From: CAYFJO01 sp964343305
GTDB taxonomy: Bacteria > Planctomycetota > Planctomycetia > Pirellulales > Pirellulaceae
Direction: 5' to 3'
Assembly: GCA_964343305.1 (NCBI GenBank)
Contig: CAYFJO010000349.1
Coordinates: 1-11,472, forward strand
Length of the DNA stretch: 11,472 bases
The translations under genes and the position numbers were made by a program. The notes under the pieces are model-generated. The model saw nothing but the letters and a program-made list of their open reading frames with translations. It was not told where the DNA came from and made no database searches. Positions 1 to 6,265 of this stretch are shown here, piece after piece. The stretch's first letter is position 1. The number at the start of each line of letters is the position of its first letter.

Positions 1-18
1 GATAATCGTTACGCTCAT
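1..18 (-). CDS. Possible start of a minus-strand gene cut by the window edge
   Basis: An ATG at 18-16 on the minus strand opens a frame, MSVTII, that runs off the left edge. A GGAG lies three bases upstream of it, at 22-25. The position, downstream of and codirectional with the 225-aa gene, fits a second gene in the same transcript. Six codons are too few to judge coding potential, and the Shine-Dalgarno spacing is short, so this is only a candidate start. Confidence 0.2.
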
Positions 19-84
19 TTTCTCCAAGACCAACTTCAGATGGCTAAAATGTTACGAAATCGTTGATTTTTGCGTTGATTTCAA

Positions 85-762
85 TTAGCGCTTTTTCAAA
101 CGCCCAGAACGAAGCGTTCTCTTTAGATACCACGGGTGTGATCTCGGAGTACCGGGACGTCGCCAGGCTCTCCCTTCACGATCCTTTCCCAAACTGCCGT
201 CGGGGTGTTTTTGGCCAGCATAACGGTCGTCATTCAGTGCTCTGGCTTTCATTTCTTCCATGGACGCAGCCTTCTTTGCACTCACCCATTCGCCGGATTC
301 TCTGTCAAAAGGTGGTATTTCTTTCTCCAACTGTTCAAGGCTATTGTGCTCCGCCCCTTGATTCAGCGACTCAATCAAATCGGCCCAAGCATTGACGTTG
401 CGTTTGATGTACTCGGGCTCGATGCCCTGAGGGATGTCACGTCTTGGAATCATCCGCTTATCAAACTTATCAAACTTAGAGTTGCCAGGAAATTCATTAG
501 TCATGTGAATGAAGGCCTCGCAAGCAATTGAAAAATATGGTTGCTTTGGTCCTTTCTCACGCATCCATCGAACCCACTCATTGACATTCGCAAATCCGAC
601 GGAGAACGCATCGGCGTCGTACGCGTCGCCGATAAGGATTGCTGCCTCTTTTAAAGCGCGTTCTCTTTGATGGGAGTCTTCGAATGACCGGGAGGCAATC
701 TTGCGAAGTTCGGCGATAATTTCCAACAAGATTTCGTGTTGTCTTTGTTTAGTTTCTGCCAT
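85..762 (-). CDS. Hypothetical protein, 225 aa, with planctomycete-type basic C-terminal domain
   Basis: I do not recognise a named family. I chose the ATG at 762 because a GGAG lies ten bases upstream; the frame also runs back to an ATG at 804, which would add 14 residues. Residues 1-60 are helical and charged. The middle, about 60-130, has tryptophan-rich NEWVRWMREK and NAWADLIESL segments. The tail, from about 157, reads GEWVSAKKAASMEE, then DGSLGKDREGRAWRRPGT, then SHPWYLKRTL, and ends in a basic stretch. This arrangement (SAKxAA, then GxDxxGRxWRR, then a WYL motif) resembles, from memory, a domain at the C-terminus of many planctomycete hypothetical proteins. It could be a small nucleic-acid-binding fold, but that is inference. 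No signal peptide or membrane segment is visible, so a cytoplasmic location is likely. The frame has no interruption. Confidence 0.75.
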   Translation of the reverse strand: MAETKQRQHEILLEIIAELRKIASRSFEDSHQRERALKEAAILIGDAYDADAFSVGFANVNEWVRWMREKGPKQPYFSIACEAFIHMTNEFPGNSKFDKFDKRMIPRRDIPQGIEPEYIKRNVNAWADLIESLNQGAEHNSLEQLEKEIPPFDRESGEWVSAKKAASMEEMKARALNDDRYAGQKHPDGSLGKDREGRAWRRPGTPRSHPWYLKRTLRSGRLKKR

Positions 763-1372
763 TGGAATGTCACTCCGTTCCAGGATAAACATCAAGCTCA
801 GCAACTAATGAAACGGCGTGAACTCAACGACACGACCACAGATTTGCCCAACCACATCGCGACATCACGCTCGATGATGCAATTGAACATGCTAGCGTCG
901 TTGCCCCGTGGATCTCTTTTTTACTACGACTGGTAACGCGAGTCGGTTTGGACCAGTTATCGACTTCCCCATTAGCCCGTCACAAACTCTACCGACTAGC
1001 AACAAGATGTCCACATAGAGCGTTTTCCTTGCCGCGTAAGATGTAAATTTCAGGAGCCGGAATTGCTCGAAGTCCCGCCGATCAAAGATGTATGTCACGT
1101 TTTCGATTTCAACTGTTTCCCAGATGTGCAGCCTGACCTAAACGTCGTCCTTACGAATGCCCCGCTTCTGTGCTGACGTGACTTTTTACGCGACATCTCG
1201 ACTATCTGGTGAGCGAATTCGTCGACAATACACCACTGCGCGGTCAAGCATGGTTCGAGACCACATGCCACCGGTGTGAACGGAGCCGGAAGAAATCACA
1301 ACGCTCAAGCTTGATCAGGTCATAACCAAGTCGTTTGCCGGCGGGCTCGTGAAATCTTTCAGCGGGGCTGCG

Positions 1373-1396
1373 CAAATGTCCCCACGGCGACATTTG
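1373..1396. repeat. Perfect 8-bp inverted repeat with 8-nt loop
   Basis: CAAATGTC (1373-1380) and GACATTTG (1389-1396) are exact reverse complements around the loop CCCACGGC. A run of G follows on the right. There is no T-run, so it is not an obvious intrinsic terminator. It sits in the gene-poor interval and may be a relic of a mobile-element end or a structured RNA. Its function is unknown. Confidence 0.5.
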
Positions 1397-1714
1397 GGGG
1401 ATTGCAGGGACACGCGCACCATCGATTACCACATCACCGGTCTTGCCAATTCACCCGCTCGGCTCTCCACGAATTTGGCTACACTGGCAAAGTCAACAAC
1501 TCGCGACGCTATCGGTGAAGGCCGAATGACGTTGTTAGCATCACAACAAACGCTTTGAATCGGTCTGAACCAATTGCTTGAATCGAAGGAGTAATTCGGT
1601 ACATTGAAGGTTGGGTGTATGGTCGATTAATGCCGCAAGCGGGGGATTAGCGCGGCTCAACCTTGATGTTGAATCAATATTGTTGTGAAGGGGCACGCAC
1701 TCATTTATCATTCA

Positions 1715-1730
1715 TGCGTTGTTCAACGCA
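1715..1730. promoter_or_regulatory. 7-bp-arm palindrome upstream of the membrane protein gene, candidate operator
   Basis: TGCGTTG (1715-1721) and CAACGCA (1724-1730) are perfect inverted arms around TT. The site is 46 bp before the ATG at 1777, where an operator or promoter-proximal site would fall. The segment AACCTTGAT occurs both before it (about 1659) and just after it (about 1733), giving an imperfect direct repeat around the palindrome. The regulatory role is inferred from position only. Confidence 0.3.
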
Positions 1731-1776
1731 CAAACCTTGATTGTTGATTTTCTTAAGTCGAAGGAAAAGGAAAACA

Positions 1777-2637
1777 ATGTTTGGCTCGGAAGTATTGGGG
1801 TTGGTTGTCGGTATGGCTTTTCTGTACCTGTTGCTCACACTTGTTTGTTCAGTTTTGAGTGAGCTTGTGTCACATTGGCGTGGCAGCCGGGCGAAGACGC
1901 TGCGCGATGGTTTAAAGCAATTCCTGCATGATGCCACAGGTGATTTCACCAAAAACCTGTACGAACACAAGTTGATCACCCCGCTGAATTTCGGCCGTCT
2001 ACCTCCCTACATTCCGACGGGCCATTTTGTTGATGCATTCCTCGACACTTGCCAAAAGCATTCACCTGCGGGTGATATAAAAGAGATCGTTGATCTACTA
2101 GTTGGAAATCCACCCGACTACAAGTCGGGTGACGTCCGCAAGCGGGTTGAAGATTGGTTTGACGACTGTACAGCGGCGTTACGTTTGCGTTATCGGCGCA
2201 GTGTCATGACGTTGATCACCGTACTCGCTTCGTTCATCACAATCCTTGCCAACGCCGACACAATCATGATTTACAATTCTCTTTGGACCGACGCCACAGT
2301 CCGTGCCGGCGTCGTCAGCGCAATCCACGAAAAAACATCCAATGGAGACACACCCAAAGAAATTGGCGAAACGATTGACGTCGTAAAACAAAAGGTAGAA
2401 GAACTAAAAATCCTGGGCTGGACACTGGACGAAAACAAAAGACGTTCCATGCCCAGGACGCTTGCCGACGTATTTTTCAAATTGATCGGCCTAGGCCTAA
2501 CAATCTTAGCCGTTGCCGGCGGCGCACCGTTTTGGTTCGACCTCTTCCGCAACCTTATCAATCCCAACGTTGGGCGGCTTGATGAACGTTCCCTAGCGGA
2601 CGAATTAGAGCTACGGATTCGCGAAAGAAAAGACTAG
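1777..2637 (+). CDS. Three-helix membrane protein of unknown function, 286 aa
   Basis: The frame opens at a TTG at 1741, but the ATG at 1777 is preceded by AAGGAAAAGGAAAACA, a purine-rich ribosome binding site, so I start there. Hydrophobic segments lie at about 5-29 (VLGLVVGMAFLYLLLTLVC), 142-160 and 233-250. Landmark motifs are LANADTIMI (157-165) at the second helix and GGAPFWFDLFRNL (248-260) after the third. These match, from memory, a widespread bacterial family of uncharacterised inner-membrane proteins with an N-terminal VYLLLSLICS-like helix, an ALNADTL motif and a GAPFWFDLL motif. The soluble loops (about 31-140 and 161-228) probably face one side of the membrane and include RVEDWFDDCTAALRLRYRR. 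The gene is intact and lies 126 bp upstream of the broken DUF4062 gene on the same strand. Co-transcription is possible, but no function can be assigned. Confidence 0.88.
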   Translation: MFGSEVLGLVVGMAFLYLLLTLVCSVLSELVSHWRGSRAKTLRDGLKQFLHDATGDFTKNLYEHKLITPLNFGRLPPYIPTGHFVDAFLDTCQKHSPAGDIKEIVDLLVGNPPDYKSGDVRKRVEDWFDDCTAALRLRYRRSVMTLITVLASFITILANADTIMIYNSLWTDATVRAGVVSAIHEKTSNGDTPKEIGETIDVVKQKVEELKILGWTLDENKRRSMPRTLADVFFKLIGLGLTILAVAGGAPFWFDLFRNLINPNVGRLDERSLADELELRIRERKD

Positions 2638-2763
2638 GATTTGCCCAACGCTTTGCATTTCAGGTTGTGAACAAGCGATGGCCAGGTGACACGCGTTCGA
2701 TTCTAAACCCGAACATTCCGAACTCACATTCGTCCACGCATTGTACATTCGATTGTCCATCGT

Positions 2764-3757
2764 ATGACCAATCCACGAAGTGGAACTCGACGGCGACCGA
2801 TATTCCGGATCTTTGTCAGTTCGACATTTGGTGACCTTAAGCTAGAACGAGACGCTCTACAGCAGGGCGTATTTCCAGAACTGGAGCAACGGTGCCTGAA
2901 ACAAGGATTTGAATTTCAGGCGATTGACCTACGTTGGGGCGTCTCCACCGAAGCTGGGTTGGATCATCGGACGATGCAGATCTGTCTTGAGGAATTGCGC
3001 CGGTCGCAAGAAGTTTCTCCGGAACCGAATTTCCTTATCCTGCTCGGCAACCGTTGCGGCTGGCGTCCATTGCCAGAAGAAATCTCGCTCGATGAATTCA
3101 ATGATCTCGTCAAGGCGGCAAAAACTGGAGGAGAAAGTGAAGGGCCGATTACCGAAATACATGGAAAAACGGCTGAGCAAATCCTGAGAGACTGGTATCG
3201 CTGTGACAACAACGTTCTACTGCCGCATCCGTCCACCGACAAGCCAGACCGAGAGCCGCTAAATCATGTTCTGTAGCCGAGAACACAGGACCTTGAAGAC
3301 GGGCGCGACTACACGCTCACGGATGAACGGTATCCAAAGGACACACAGGATTGGATCGATGTCCAGGCCGTTCTGTGGAACATAATCAACAGTGCATTTC
3401 CGGCGGACTCAGATTTCGAAAGCCGCTTTCAAAACCTCAACTGGGAGCAGCACCTGGCCGAAGTCGCCGACGAAGACCAACCTAGGCGAGCTGTGCCGAA
3501 GATCGTCCGTTTTCAAGGATCCGCCACGGAACAAGAGATTTGGTGTGGGGCGCTAAGCGTTCCCAAAGCCAGCGAGCATGTGTTGGCCGTTTGCCGAAAT
3601 ATCGCCAACGCTAACGAATTCAAAACCGCCGACGTCAGGGATTTCTTTAACGTGACCGAGGCGGGAACTATCGACGAAAACACGATACGAGCGCAAACCG
3701 CCTTGAAGAAAGCAATCGAGAAACGACTTGGCAAATCATCAATCATCGATTTTCCAG
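2764..3757 (+). pseudogene. DUF4062-domain protein, N-terminal part, with in-frame UAG and lost C-terminus
   Basis: The first frame, 2764-3276 (170 codons), has the DUF4062 signature: RIFVSSTFGDLKLERDAL at 15-32, AIDLRWGV at 53-60, QICLEELRR and NFLILLGNRCGWRPLPEEI. A TAG at 3274-3276 ends it. The same frame then stays open for about 480 bp and still reads family-like sequence, with PRTQDLEDGRDYT directly after the stop, then SATEQEI (3520-3540) and a GAL...P.ASEHVLAVCR motif. One CAG-to-TAG change (VLQPR to VL-stop-PR) would explain it. Similarity ends near EKRLGK, about 3735-3757, where an unrelated fragment begins in another frame. Family members usually continue into a large NACHT/AAA NTPase and WD40 or TPR repeats, and none of that remains. 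No good ribosome binding site precedes the ATG. A 170-aa DUF4062 peptide could still be made, but I regard the gene as inactivated. Confidence 0.8.
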
Positions 3758-4090
3758 CGTCTGGGTGCGAAGGGTCCGGCACGGTGGAACGATCGCGACG
3801 AAAGGTACGAGATCGTGCATTGCAATCAGCAGGCAATCCTGCTGACGGCCACGCTGGACGACGATCTCTGTCCGGACCAGTCGACCGCCCAGTTGAGCGA
3901 TGGCTCGCATGCCGTCATGACCTTCCCGCCGTACGGTCAAGAGCCGGACCCACTGCCAAACACCGCGAAGAACTACTTCGATCTGGCTGGCAAAAGTGGC
4001 GACATCTGCCTTTTGGTGTGGGACGAGTCGCTGGCCGATTGGGCGATTGTTCAGATCAGACACCATAAGCGAGAGTTTCTTACTGACACC
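3757..4090 (+). pseudogene. Fragment of an unrecognised protein fused in frame to the IS66 transposase
   Basis: This is the N-terminal 120 or so residues of a single open frame that starts at an ATG at 3728. The stretch from about ARWNDRDERYEIVHC to WAIVQIRHHKREFL has no IS66 character. Its pattern (a W...YEIVH opening, then LSDGSHAVMTFPPY, AGKSGDICLLVWDE and DWAIVQIRHH) resembles, from memory, a module found in planctomycete hypothetical proteins of structural or phage-like type. The left boundary with the DUF4062 gene lies somewhere in 3733-3760, with a frame change. The right boundary is at or near the codons for TQYQ (4088-4099), because QYQ.DIPPVEPIV is already IS66 sequence. The start codon at 3728 lies within leftover DUF4062 sequence, so the initiation site is accidental. 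I cannot assign a function. Confidence 0.55.
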
Positions 4091-5175
4091 CAATATCAAA
4101 GCGACATCCCACCCGTCGAGCCGATCGTCACCAAGTTCAACGTTCAGGTCGGGTTCTGTCCTTGCTGTGGGCGGCGGGTTCAGGGCCAACATCCGGAACC
4201 AACCTCGCAGGCTCTGGGAAATGCGGCTCATACGCTCGGCCCGCGGGCGATCGCCACGGCTGCCGATTGCAAGTATCACTTGGGCTTGCCGTTTCGGCGT
4301 ATCAGCAAACTGTTTGGCAATTGCTTCAATTTGCAGGTTTGTCCCGGCGGGCTGAGCCGGGCCACGTCGCGTTTGGCTCGGGCCGGAGCAGGCGTGTTCG
4401 AGGCCTTGAAACTTCAGTTGCCTGGCCGGCCGGTGGTTCATGCCGACGAAACGAGTTGGTGGATCGGCGGCGAGAAAGCCTGGCTGCACACGTTTGCCAC
4501 CGACGACCTCGTGATTTTTTCAGTGGGCGGCCGCGGTCACGACGTGGCGTTGGACGTGCTGGGAGCGGACTTCCGGGGCCGGGTTTGCTGTGACGGCTAC
4601 GCGGGTGACGACGTGTTCGACACGGCCCGCTGCAACGCCCATCCGCTGCGTCGCCTGCGCGACCTGCTGGAAACGAACCTGAGCGACCGCGAACGCCGTG
4701 CCTTGGAAGAGATCCAGCAGTTGCTGCAAGGCGGCTTATTGTTACGGGACCGCCGCGAGGAGTTGACGCCGCTCGGTTTTCGCCGGTTGGTAACGGGCTT
4801 GAAAGGTCAGGTGCACGATTGGATTGAATCGCACGCGGTGGATGAAGCGGATTCGGTGGGCCGGCTCGCTCGTCACTTGGGTCGTTATGAGCAAGAGTTC
4901 CTGCTCTACCTGGACGACCCTTTGATCCCGGCGACGAACAACTACGCGGAAGGGACGCTTCGATTTGCGGTGCTGCTTCGCAAGGTGGGTTGTTGCAACC
5001 GGAGCGTCCGGGGCGTGCGGACGTTTGAGATCTTGAGCAGTCTGTTGGCAACGTTTCAGCGTCGTGGAAGGATTTCATCTCGTGGGCGATGGAGTTACTG
5101 CAAGGGAGTTCGCCAAAATACGTGCCGCCGGACTTGCTCCCGCCCGGCTTTCCGATGACCTTACAACTCTCATAA
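4091..5175 (+). pseudogene. tnpC: IS66-family transposase (TnpC), N-terminally truncated and frameshifted
   Basis: This is the DDE transposase of an IS66-type insertion sequence. It is read as part of the open frame 3728-5158 (476 codons), and IS66 similarity starts at residue 122. In order there are SDIPPVEPIVTKFNV, the zinc-binding CPCC, the first catalytic Asp in HADETSWW (D240), the second in CCDGYAGDDVF (D289), CNAHPLRRL, and the Glu in NNYAEGTLRF (E408). The N-terminal coiled-coil and basic region of normal TnpC is missing. After FQRRG the frame departs from the family. Adding one A at 5068-5069 would restore a DFISWAMELLQ reading that continues for 34 residues to TAA at 5173-5175, so the printed stop at 5156-5158 is a frameshift product. 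The catalytic triad survives, but the missing N-terminus, missing left end and altered tail argue that it is inactive. Confidence 0.88.
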
Positions 5176-5538
5176 CAGATCCAGCAAATGCTGATCTGAT
5201 TCTACACGCTGACCCCGTAATCGCGTGCTGGCAATGCCTTCACGTTCGCGGTGGAATGCCTCGTCTTTTAAGTTGCGTATGATATCGACTCGCAGCCGAG
5301 TTGAGAATGGTTCGTGAGCAAATTCGTTTTCTTGAGGTGTGGGTTTTTGGGCCGCAGTTGTCCGGCGAACTTTCGGCTTTGCCGTCTTTGTTTCGCTTGT
5401 CGGCTGCTCAGTTTGCTTTTCGATTGGAACGAACTTTTCCTCTTTTACCGAACCGTCCTTTGGCTGGGCGGCGGGTTCCTTGAGAAACGCCATTTCCGCC
5501 GGTGAGAGCGAATCCTTGATGGACCTATGCGTTGACAA
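5170..5538 (-). pseudogene. Ribbon-helix-helix-like small protein, C-terminus replaced by IS66 end
   Basis: The open frame extends back to 5814, but the start that fits is TTG at 5538, preceded by AGGAG with seven bases of spacing. This gives 122 aa. Residues 1-75 are low-complexity and charged (LSTHRSIKDSLSPAEMAFLK, then a Lys/Glu/Thr/Pro-rich linker). Residues 78-104, FSTRLRVDIIRNLKDEAFHR and on to EGIAS, look like the strand and first helix of a ribbon-helix-helix DNA-binding protein; relatives have STRLR.DL...LK.AS.ER.L.G followed by a second helix. That second helix is absent: from about residue 109 (GQRVESDQHLLDLL) the codons come from the right end of the IS66 remnant. The truncated protein should therefore lack half of its dimer fold. 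Its stop at 5170-5172 overlaps the original transposase stop on the other strand. Confidence 0.6.
5176..5198. repeat. Near-perfect hairpin just inside the IS66 right end
   Basis: CAGATC-c-AGCA (5176-5186) pairs with TGCT-GATCTG (5189-5198), giving ten pairs with one bulged C and AA at the centre. It begins directly after the transposase stop and ends 15 bp before the inferred element end. It could be a transcription stop for the transposase, although only ATTCT follows, or a subterminal structure of the element. Confidence 0.45.
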
Positions 5539-5584
5539 CTTTCTTCTCCTGAGTTTGGTTGTGATTGAAAAGGATTGAGAATGG

Positions 5585-5623
5585 GATGCCAAACCGAAAT
5601 GCCAGCCAATTGAGATTGGCATC
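5585..5623. promoter_or_regulatory. Nested inverted repeats in a divergent intergenic region, candidate operator
   Basis: GATGCCAA (5585-5592) and TTGGCATC (5616-5623) form a perfect 8-bp inverted repeat. Inside it GCCAAT (5605-5610) and ATTGGC (5615-5620) form a second one with a 4-nt loop, and ATGCCA recurs at 5599-5604. The site lies in the 218-bp gap between the divergent RHH-like gene (start 5538) and the small membrane gene (start 5757). RHH regulators commonly bind repeated half-sites near their own promoter, so autoregulation is plausible, but this is inferred from position. Confidence 0.4.
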
Positions 5624-5756
5624 GCGTGATACCGGGGAACATCTATGGTCATCGAGGATAAAGCGTTAGAATTCCGATGTGGTTGATGCAATTTGTCATC
5701 CAAGTCGTCCAGATGTGAAAAAACAGACGGCGAGCAGTCTGGATTAAGAGGAGAGA

Positions 5757-6080
5757 GTGTTGAGCGAAAAGGACCCGAAATTCTTCGAAGAAAGTCCAAT
5801 CGCAACCGGGGCAATCATTATCATCGTGTGTCTCATTGGAGCGGTGGGATTATTTGGAGAGTTTTTTCCTGGAGACGCAGAATCCACTGATGCCGGTCCC
5901 ACCGAAAAAGTACCAGATAAAGCAATAAAGCCTGATGATTTGCTACCCCCTTGGGTTGCACTAAAGCTCGTACTTGGAACTCTACCGTTCATTGTTAAGT
6001 CCTTTCTTGCGAAGTTCCTCACGTTCAAGCTGCTCGGCGGTTCGCAGAAGAATCCTCAACTTGCGGGCCTCAGCAATTAA
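5757..6080 (+). CDS. Small membrane protein, 107 aa, unknown function
   Basis: The start is GTG at 5757 or TTG at 5760. AGAGGAG at 5747-5753 gives three or six bases of spacing, so the TTG may be the better start. A hydrophobic segment at about 15-37 (IATGAIIIIVCLIGAVGLFG) is a clear membrane anchor. An acidic linker follows (EFFPGDAESTDAGPTEK), then a second hydrophobic stretch at about 66-90 (WVALKLVLGTLPFIVKSFLA). No family is recognised. From residue 76 onward the codons overlap, antisense, the end of the 57-aa minus-strand gene. That part (AKFLTFKLLGGSQKNPQLAG) may not be original coding sequence; the natural C-terminus may have been lost when the two genes were joined tail to tail. The first 70 residues are the more credible part. 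Confidence 0.5.
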   Translation: MLSEKDPKFFEESPIATGAIIIIVCLIGAVGLFGEFFPGDAESTDAGPTEKVPDKAIKPDDLLPPWVALKLVLGTLPFIVKSFLAKFLTFKLLGGSQKNPQLAGLSN

Positions 6081-6155
6081 CGCGGCGATGCGATTGCGGA
6101 CGGAGTTGGCCAAAGGAATGCAAGCAAGCGTCCGACTCGAATCGTTCTTAGACAT
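5982..6155 (-). CDS. 57-aa helical (coiled-coil) protein, unknown function
   Basis: The ATG at 6155 is preceded by AGAGG with seven bases of spacing, a better start than the frame's upstream codon at 6185. After a polar N-terminus (MSKNDSSRTLACIPLANSVR), residues 18-50 form one long amphipathic helix (NRIAALIAEARKLRILLRTA, then EQLEREELRKK), likely a coiled coil. Small planctomycete proteins with a REAxKLRILLRxAEELE-like helix are familiar to me, but I know no function. It is codirectional with the genes on either side (254-aa protein upstream, RHH-like gene downstream) and overlaps the end of the plus-strand membrane gene by 99 bp. Confidence 0.55.
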   Translation of the reverse strand: MSKNDSSRTLACIPLANSVRNRIAALIAEARKLRILLRTAEQLEREELRKKGLNNER

Positions 6156-6265
6156 GAAAAAACCTCTTGTTCGTGAATGAAACAACAGGCAGTGTAAATC
6201 GGCAGAATTCGATTAGTCTTCGATGCCAGTTAAACGCCGATTCGATTTTGCAGAGTTTTTCAATC

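Larger units (their letters stand above)
763..1776. other. About 1 kb with no convincing gene; possible relics only
   Basis: Short open frames occur on both strands (for example 892-1098 and 1244-1432 minus, 1349-1558 plus). None has a good ribosome binding site, a recognisable motif or a length that would stand out by chance. The plus-strand peptide RSMMQLNMLASLPRGSLFYY near 880-925 is faintly like the region before the second catalytic Asp of IS4-type transposases, but the reading frame does not continue in that sense. The interval also holds a clean hairpin (1373-1396) and a palindrome (1715-1730), listed separately. It is best read as decayed or non-coding sequence. Confidence 0.5.
4091..5213 (+). 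mobile_element. IS66-family element remnant, right end retained, left end lost
   Basis: The element runs from a deletion junction at about 4091 to a right terminus at about 5213. The right end is suggested by GTCAGCGTG on the minus strand (5205-5213), reached 38 bp after the transposase stop. It is also the point where the RHH-like gene on the other strand loses its expected sequence. No matching left terminal repeat is seen upstream, and no target duplication can be tested; CCCGTAAT (5214-5221) would be the right copy if the usual 8-bp duplication applied. No tnpA or tnpB-like accessory gene is present. The end was placed by inference from gene disruption, not by alignment. Confidence 0.6.

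Noticed and set aside
860..935. IS4-like transposase motif (LASLPRGSLFYYDW)
   Set aside because: Only about 15 residues look similar. The expected continuation and catalytic residues are missing in all frames.
1250..1265. GGTTCGAGACC resembling a tRNA T-arm
   Set aside because: No acceptor, D or anticodon stems could be formed at the right distances, so no tRNA is called.
3274..3276. Programmed readthrough or pyrrolysine at the UAG
   Set aside because: The gene also lost its C-terminus and no recoding signal is evident, so a simple nonsense mutation is the better explanation.
3743..4489. 248-aa minus-strand open frame
   Set aside because: It spans the fragment-IS66 junction antisense to recognisable transposase sequence and has no family pattern of its own.
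4520..4729. Small minus-strand frame with coiled-coil look (MQQLLDLFQG)
   Set aside because: It is a shadow of the IS66 region around the second catalytic Asp.
4326..5078. 250-aa minus-strand open frame inside the IS66 gene
   Set aside because: It is antisense to catalytic IS66 sequence, with Arg/Pro/Ser-rich composition typical of a GC-rich shadow frame and no motifs.
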